Shown here in pieces: positions 40,093 through 42,900 of a stretch of DNA of 42,900 nt. The position numbers and the translations under genes were made by a program. Location: IMG/VR virus record IMGVR_UViG_3300033141_004410, positions 1 to 42,900 of that record; one strand, 5' to 3'. The notes below the pieces were generated by a model. The model was not told the DNA's origin, made no database searches, and was given only the letters and a program-made list of their open reading frames with translations. The first letter of the stretch is position 1. Every line of letters begins with the position of its first letter. This stretch comes from a virus.

Positions 40093-40884
40093 TTAAATGA
40101 GGTCCTGGATTTTGGGAAAACCTTTGTAGACTCCTTTCGAGAGATAGATTGTTGGGGCTTGGATTAGGGAGGTCTTGGAGATCTCTTTAGGGTCTCGAAG
40201 TTTGATGTGATCCCCTGAAGCTATCGTGACTCGGTCTTTGACTCTCTTTAGAGAAGGAAGCTCTATCGACCAGCTGGCGCAGATGATTGAGTCTTGGTGG
40301 ATTGACTGAGTGAAGTTCAGTCCAATGGCTCCTCCCATAATGATCGATCTCTGGGGGATTGAACTGAGTCTTGAGAGGATGAGGGTGTCTGCTGAGAGCA
40401 TTATTTTGGTGCCGGACTTCTCGACGATCCTTAGGTTGAGTGTCTTCCTGGCTTTCAGTTTTGTGCCTGAGGGAAGCTCGGTAAGGCTGCTAAGGATAAG
40501 GGACCCTTGGGCACTGATCCCAATACCTTGAGGGAGGGCCTTTAGAGAGCTTAAGTCTAGGTCCTCGGGGAAGGGAAGAGCTCTCTTGTCGATCCAACGG
40601 GAGAGCCAAGCTTGGTGGAGTTGAGAGATGGCGTCTTGAGTGTGGGAGTCGGTCCACCATGAGGGTCGACCTCCATCGAAGATGAATGTCATTCCTTTGA
40701 CGTCGAAGAGGTCGTCGACGGGAATGAGCTCGACGGGGGTTTGATACGCACTAAGGGGATTGTTGTGGTCTCGGAGTTTGTAGTACTCGCGGATCCTTTG
40801 GTGAGAGTCTGAGTGCTTTAGGGTGAAGACTTCAACGTGAGACTCATTTTTCATAACTGCGATGCCTGAGATTGCTCTACACAT
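40093..40884 (-). CDS. MCxAxSGVAV beta-solenoid protein, copy 2, 263 aa
   Basis: I take the ATG at 40884 (GGAG nine bases upstream), which begins MCRAISGIAV as in the other copies; the longer open frame is not supported. N-terminal blocks are FTLKHSDSHQRIREYYKLRD, PVELIPVDDLF and WWTDSHTQDAISQL. Solenoid repeats follow from about residue 105 (LDLSSLKALPQGI, LILSSLTELPSGT, LILSRLSSIPQRS). The spacing of the repeats is regular to near the end. Confidence 0.76.
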   Translation of the reverse strand: MCRAISGIAVMKNESHVEVFTLKHSDSHQRIREYYKLRDHNNPLSAYQTPVELIPVDDLFDVKGMTFIFDGGRPSWWTDSHTQDAISQLHQAWLSRWIDKRALPFPEDLDLSSLKALPQGIGISAQGSLILSSLTELPSGTKLKARKTLNLRIVEKSGTKIMLSADTLILSRLSSIPQRSIIMGGAIGLNFTQSIHQDSIICASWSIELPSLKRVKDRVTIASGDHIKLRDPKEISKTSLIQAPTIYLSKGVYKGFPKIQDLI

Positions 40885-40916
40885 TTCTGGTCTCCTTTCT
40901 CTTGAGGAATGGTTTC

Positions 40917-41711
40917 TTATTTTGAGAGCTCCTTTAGGAGTTGTTTGAGAGTGAGGTTCTGGCCCTTCCATGAGATCTTGGAGGCTCTAACTCGAGCGGT
41001 TGGGGATATTCTTTCTATGTCTCGAAGGTAGAGAGTCCCTCTAATGTTTAGGACTACTCCAGAGTGGATTGCTCTCAATCGGTGTAAGTTGGTTGAGGCG
41101 AGGATCGTGACTATTGAGTTTCTGTGAATCGTCTCGAGGTCAGGGAGATATGCTTGAGTGGAAGCGAAAACGATAGAGCTTGGAGGGAGGGCTCTAAGGG
41201 CTGGCGCAGAGAGGGCTCGACAGTCAATAATAAGCTGGCTCTTGGCATTGAAGACCTGGCTGAGTCGAATTTCTCCAGAAGTCAAGAGAGTGACGTCCTT
41301 GGGGATTGAGGAGATGGAGCTAAGAATGAGTGATCCACAGGTGCTTAGCTCGACATTTGGAGGGAGGGCTTTTAGGTCTCGAAGGTTGATGTCGCCTTTC
41401 ATGAAGAGTCTCTTGCCTCTGAAGCGACGTTTCCAAGCTGAGGCTAGTTGGGAGATCGCAGAGTGTGAGTGTGCTTCGGTCCACCAGTTGGGAACTGGAG
41501 CGTCGACTTTGAAGTGGCCGCTCGAGATGTTGAGGAGGTTTTCAAGAGGGATTAGCTCGACAGGTACTTGGTAGCGACAGAGGGGGGATTGAGTGTCGTT
41601 TAGATTATAGTGCTCGCGAACAACTTGATGGCTGTCGGAATTGACTAGGGTGTAGACCTCTACTTCGGTCTCGGATTTGCGAACGGCTACTCCTGAGATT
41701 GCTTGACACAT
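40917..41711 (-). CDS. MCxAxSGVAV beta-solenoid protein, copy 3, 264 aa
   Basis: It begins MCQAISGVAV with AAAGGAG upstream. Shared blocks are YTLVNSDSHQVVREHYNLND, PVELIPLENLL and WWTEAHSHSAISQLASAW. Solenoid repeats start near 105 (INLRDLKALPPNV, LILSSISSIPKDV, and so on). It is closest to copy 2. The conserved histidines, tryptophans and cysteine of the N-terminal domain could form a binding or active site. Confidence 0.76.
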   Translation of the reverse strand: MCQAISGVAVRKSETEVEVYTLVNSDSHQVVREHYNLNDTQSPLCRYQVPVELIPLENLLNISSGHFKVDAPVPNWWTEAHSHSAISQLASAWKRRFRGKRLFMKGDINLRDLKALPPNVELSTCGSLILSSISSIPKDVTLLTSGEIRLSQVFNAKSQLIIDCRALSAPALRALPPSSIVFASTQAYLPDLETIHRNSIVTILASTNLHRLRAIHSGVVLNIRGTLYLRDIERISPTARVRASKISWKGQNLTLKQLLKELSK

Positions 41712-41713
41712 TT

Positions 41714-41974
41714 TTAATTCTCCTTTCTTTGGAAGAGCTTGGAGAGGGCTTGGGGCTCTCGAGAGATTAGGTTAATCAGGGATCGAGAACAAGAGGGACA
41801 GAGGTCGACGGTGTAGAAATAGGTTATGCTCAGACCCTCGAGTTTCGTGGGGTAGAGAGGGTTGTTTGAGGCCCAGAGACCCTGCTTGGGGTCGTCGGCC
41901 TCCTTTCCACAGATGTCACACTTGAGTTTCGTGCAAGTTTGAGTGAAGGTTTTGATTCTCTTGAGTTCCTTCAT
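41714..41974 (-). CDS. CDICGK-family zinc protein, copy 2, 86 aa
   Basis: CDICGKEADDP (19-29) and LCPSCSRSLINLI (about 58-70) give two metal-binding pairs, as in the gene at 34832-35122. The ATG overlaps the preceding stop (ATGA). The middle part differs between the two. It may be a nucleic-acid or protein adaptor of the early block. Confidence 0.7.
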   Translation of the reverse strand: MKELKRIKTFTQTCTKLKCDICGKEADDPKQGLWASNNPLYPTKLEGLSITYFYTVDLCPSCSRSLINLISREPQALSKLFQRKEN

Positions 41975-42282
41975 TTTTGGGTCTCCTTTCTTTTCTCGAG
42001 GGTTTTTAGGAGTTCAAGAGCGGATCTTAGCTGAGGTCTTGGGCCTCGATTAGTTTGAGGTTTATTCTCTTTCGAGGGTTTCCTTCGAGTGTGAGAGAAG
42101 GCTTCGGCTAGGGCTCCTGGGCCGTAGAGGGAGTGGAGGTAAGTGTTGCGACAGATGATGGCGTCGCTTAGGTTCTCACATAGAGCGATGTGTTTGCCCT
42201 TGTAGAGGACCTGGTATTTTCCTCTCAGGGAGTGCCAGTAGATTTTCCAGAAGCGCTTGTCGGTTTTCTTTCGTTTTCTCAT
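41971..42282 (-). CDS. AP2-like DNA-binding protein, 103 aa
   Basis: I take the ATG at 42282, which overlaps the endolysin stop; the long upstream frame is out-of-frame translation of the endolysin gene. Residues 10-55 (FWKIYWHSLRGKYQVLYKGKHIALCENLSDAIICRNTYLHSLYG) follow the AP2-like pattern found at the end of many phage HNH endonucleases: three strands and a helix. No HNH nuclease part is present. The C-terminus is basic and proline-rich. It probably binds DNA. Confidence 0.6.
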   Translation of the reverse strand: MRKRKKTDKRFWKIYWHSLRGKYQVLYKGKHIALCENLSDAIICRNTYLHSLYGPGALAEAFSHTRRKPSKENKPQTNRGPRPQLRSALELLKTLEKRKETQK

Positions 42283-42656
42283 TTTGAGTTCTCTAGTTGT
42301 TTTAAGATAGAGATTAGGGTCTTGGCTCGTCTCCAATAAGGGAGGGTTGAATTCTTTCTCCAGCCGAAAGGTCCTCCGTTGTGTATGCGAGCGCGGAGCT
42401 CGAGCTCGGGGAGGGTACAGCCTTGAGAGCGGGCTAGTTTTGAGTAGTGAGAGGTGTAGATGAGAAACATGTGGATGGACTTTGAGATTGAAAGGCGGTC
42501 CTCGAGGGTGAAGAGGTCTCGGTTGAGAATGCGGTTTACGTCTCTGACGTAAATAGGGTGGATCTGGAGGATGCCGAGAGCCTGCTCGCGAGGGTTGTAG
42601 GCTTGGGGGTTTAGGGAGGACTCGATTATGGATAGGGCTAGGATTAGGGTTTTCAC
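42279..42656 (-). CDS. SLT/lysozyme-like endolysin, 125 aa
   Basis: The GTG at 42656 with AGGAG upstream is the best start. Residues 5-35 show ALSIIESSLNPQAYNPREQALGILQI: the catalytic glutamate E12 with the following serine, then the G-(L/I)-x-Q-I block, as in goose-type lysozyme and lytic transglycosylase (SLT) folds. It would cut the glycan strands of peptidoglycan. It has no signal peptide and is far from the lipoprotein/holin-like group at 7.4-8.3 kb, in the early-oriented block. Confidence 0.72.
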   Translation of the reverse strand: MKTLILALSIIESSLNPQAYNPREQALGILQIHPIYVRDVNRILNRDLFTLEDRLSISKSIHMFLIYTSHYSKLARSQGCTLPELELRARIHNGGPFGWRKNSTLPYWRRAKTLISILKQLENSK

Positions 42657-42787
42657 TTCGAGTCTCCTTTGACGTTGGGGGAGGACTTGGGTTTGGGCTT
42701 CTCCTCTTTGCACTCTCCCATGAGGGCACGGTACTGTCGGAGGAGGAACTCTTCGTGAGCGCGTTGCTTTTTAGTTTTGGTTCTCAT
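42653..42787 (-). CDS. small basic protein, 44 aa
   Basis: It is the first gene of the leftward block, with AAGGAG eight bases upstream of the ATG, and its stop overlaps the endolysin GTG. The product is lysine-rich (RTKTKKQRAHEEFLLRQYRAL, then KEEKPKPKSSP) with one cysteine. Its role is unknown; it could couple translation into the endolysin gene. Confidence 0.55.
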   Translation of the reverse strand: MRTKTKKQRAHEEFLLRQYRALMGECKEEKPKPKSSPNVKGDSK

Positions 42788-42800
42788 TTTGAAACTCCTT

Positions 42801-42819
42801 GTGATATTCCCACTTTGGG
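42801..42819 (-). promoter_or_regulatory. 19-nt dispersed motif, copy 5
   Basis: On the minus strand CCCAAAGTGGGAATATCAC, 13 bases before the ATG at 42787 and followed by AAGGAG. It heads the whole leftward early block and has the full CCCA-N3-TGGG palindrome. Its first 17 bases are identical to copy 2. Confidence 0.65.
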
Positions 42820-42838
42820 TTTATGTCTATGGTCTAAC

Positions 42839-42900
42839 GACTAGGTTAAAATTAGGGGTATACTATAGTTCTGATTCTCTTTTTTTTTTTTTTTTTTTTT
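42839..42900 (+). repeat. right copy of the end repeat
   Basis: This stretch matches the left repeat from 38 with a few changes (including a C for T in GGGGTATACTATAGTT at 42855-42870) and ends in a T tract that reaches the window edge. Together with the left end it gives a tandem pair if the window is closed into a circle. The rest of the gap (42788-42838) holds motif copy 5 and no gene. Confidence 0.8.

Noticed and set aside
42283-42729. N-terminal extension of the AP2-like gene (proline- and arginine-rich, about 149 residues)
   Set aside because: The extension is an out-of-frame reading of the endolysin gene. The ATG at 42282 overlaps the endolysin stop and begins the recognisable domain.
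1-42900. tRNA genes
   Set aside because: No cloverleaf-like sequence with GGTTCRA-type T-arm was noticed in the few intergenic stretches; a dedicated tRNA search was not possible.

Overview
The window looks like a complete or nearly complete genome of a short-tailed (podovirus-like), probably strictly lytic phage of a Gram-negative bacterium. The evidence is a full head and short-tail module (TerS, TerL, portal, acidic scaffold, HK97-type coat, head-tail adaptor, propeller-like nozzle, three large internal/ejection proteins), no tape measure or sheath, three consecutive signal-peptide/lipobox proteins of spanin type, a PolA-family replicase with UDG fusion, and no recognisable integrase or CI-like immunity region. 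The two window ends carry near-identical approx. 60-bp direct repeats that both run into poly-T. The window therefore closes into a circle, or is a linear genome cut at a repeat-rich end.

Layout. 1-150 and 42788-42900: AT-rich end region with three copies of GGGGTATAYTATAGTT, poly-T tracts and an imperfect inverted repeat. 153-1789 (minus): five small unknown genes, the outer two units separated by terminator-like hairpins and with a sigma70-like promoter at the head. 1790-1948: divergent intergenic region. 1949-25161 (plus): the late operon, in the order TerS, TerL, small virion protein, deacetylase tailspike, beta protein, cupin, lysis genes (coiled-coil/TM protein plus three lipoproteins), portal, FmdB-like zinc ribbon, scaffold, coat, surface protein, glycosyltransferase, pyruvyltransferase-like enzyme, adaptor, fiber-like protein, nozzle, GNAT-like protein and ejection proteins. 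25188-26096 (plus): a degenerate ATP-grasp/PurD-like gene that converges on the early block with a 28-nt overlap. 26069-34819 (minus): replication and regulation, with DUF3987-type ATPase, zinc ribbon, MazG, UDG-Exo-PolA, ParB-methyltransferase, SSB-like protein, Sak4-like ATPase, ArsR-like repressor, Fe-S RecB/Cas4-like nuclease, sigma factor and XRE regulator. 34832-42787 (minus): small early genes rich in paralogues (zinc-knuckle proteins, small beta proteins, beta-solenoid proteins), a HExxH protease, a RecE-like protein lacking its catalytic residues, an AP2-like protein and an SLT-type endolysin.

How it fits together. Genes are tightly packed, commonly with ATGA/GTGA/TAATG overlaps and a GGAG ribosome site. 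The phage carries its own sigma factor and two small DNA-binding regulators. Five copies of a 19-nt sequence (consensus YYYAARGTGGGAWTATCWY) lie just upstream of genes, always in the sense of the downstream gene. They are the best candidates for a phage-specific promoter or operator set. The virion module contains an unusual set of carbohydrate enzymes (deacetylase spike, GT-A glycosyltransferase, pyruvyltransferase-like protein). The right-hand early block contains three families, each present in three copies, with no known function.

All functional calls come from reading motifs by eye; no database search was run.
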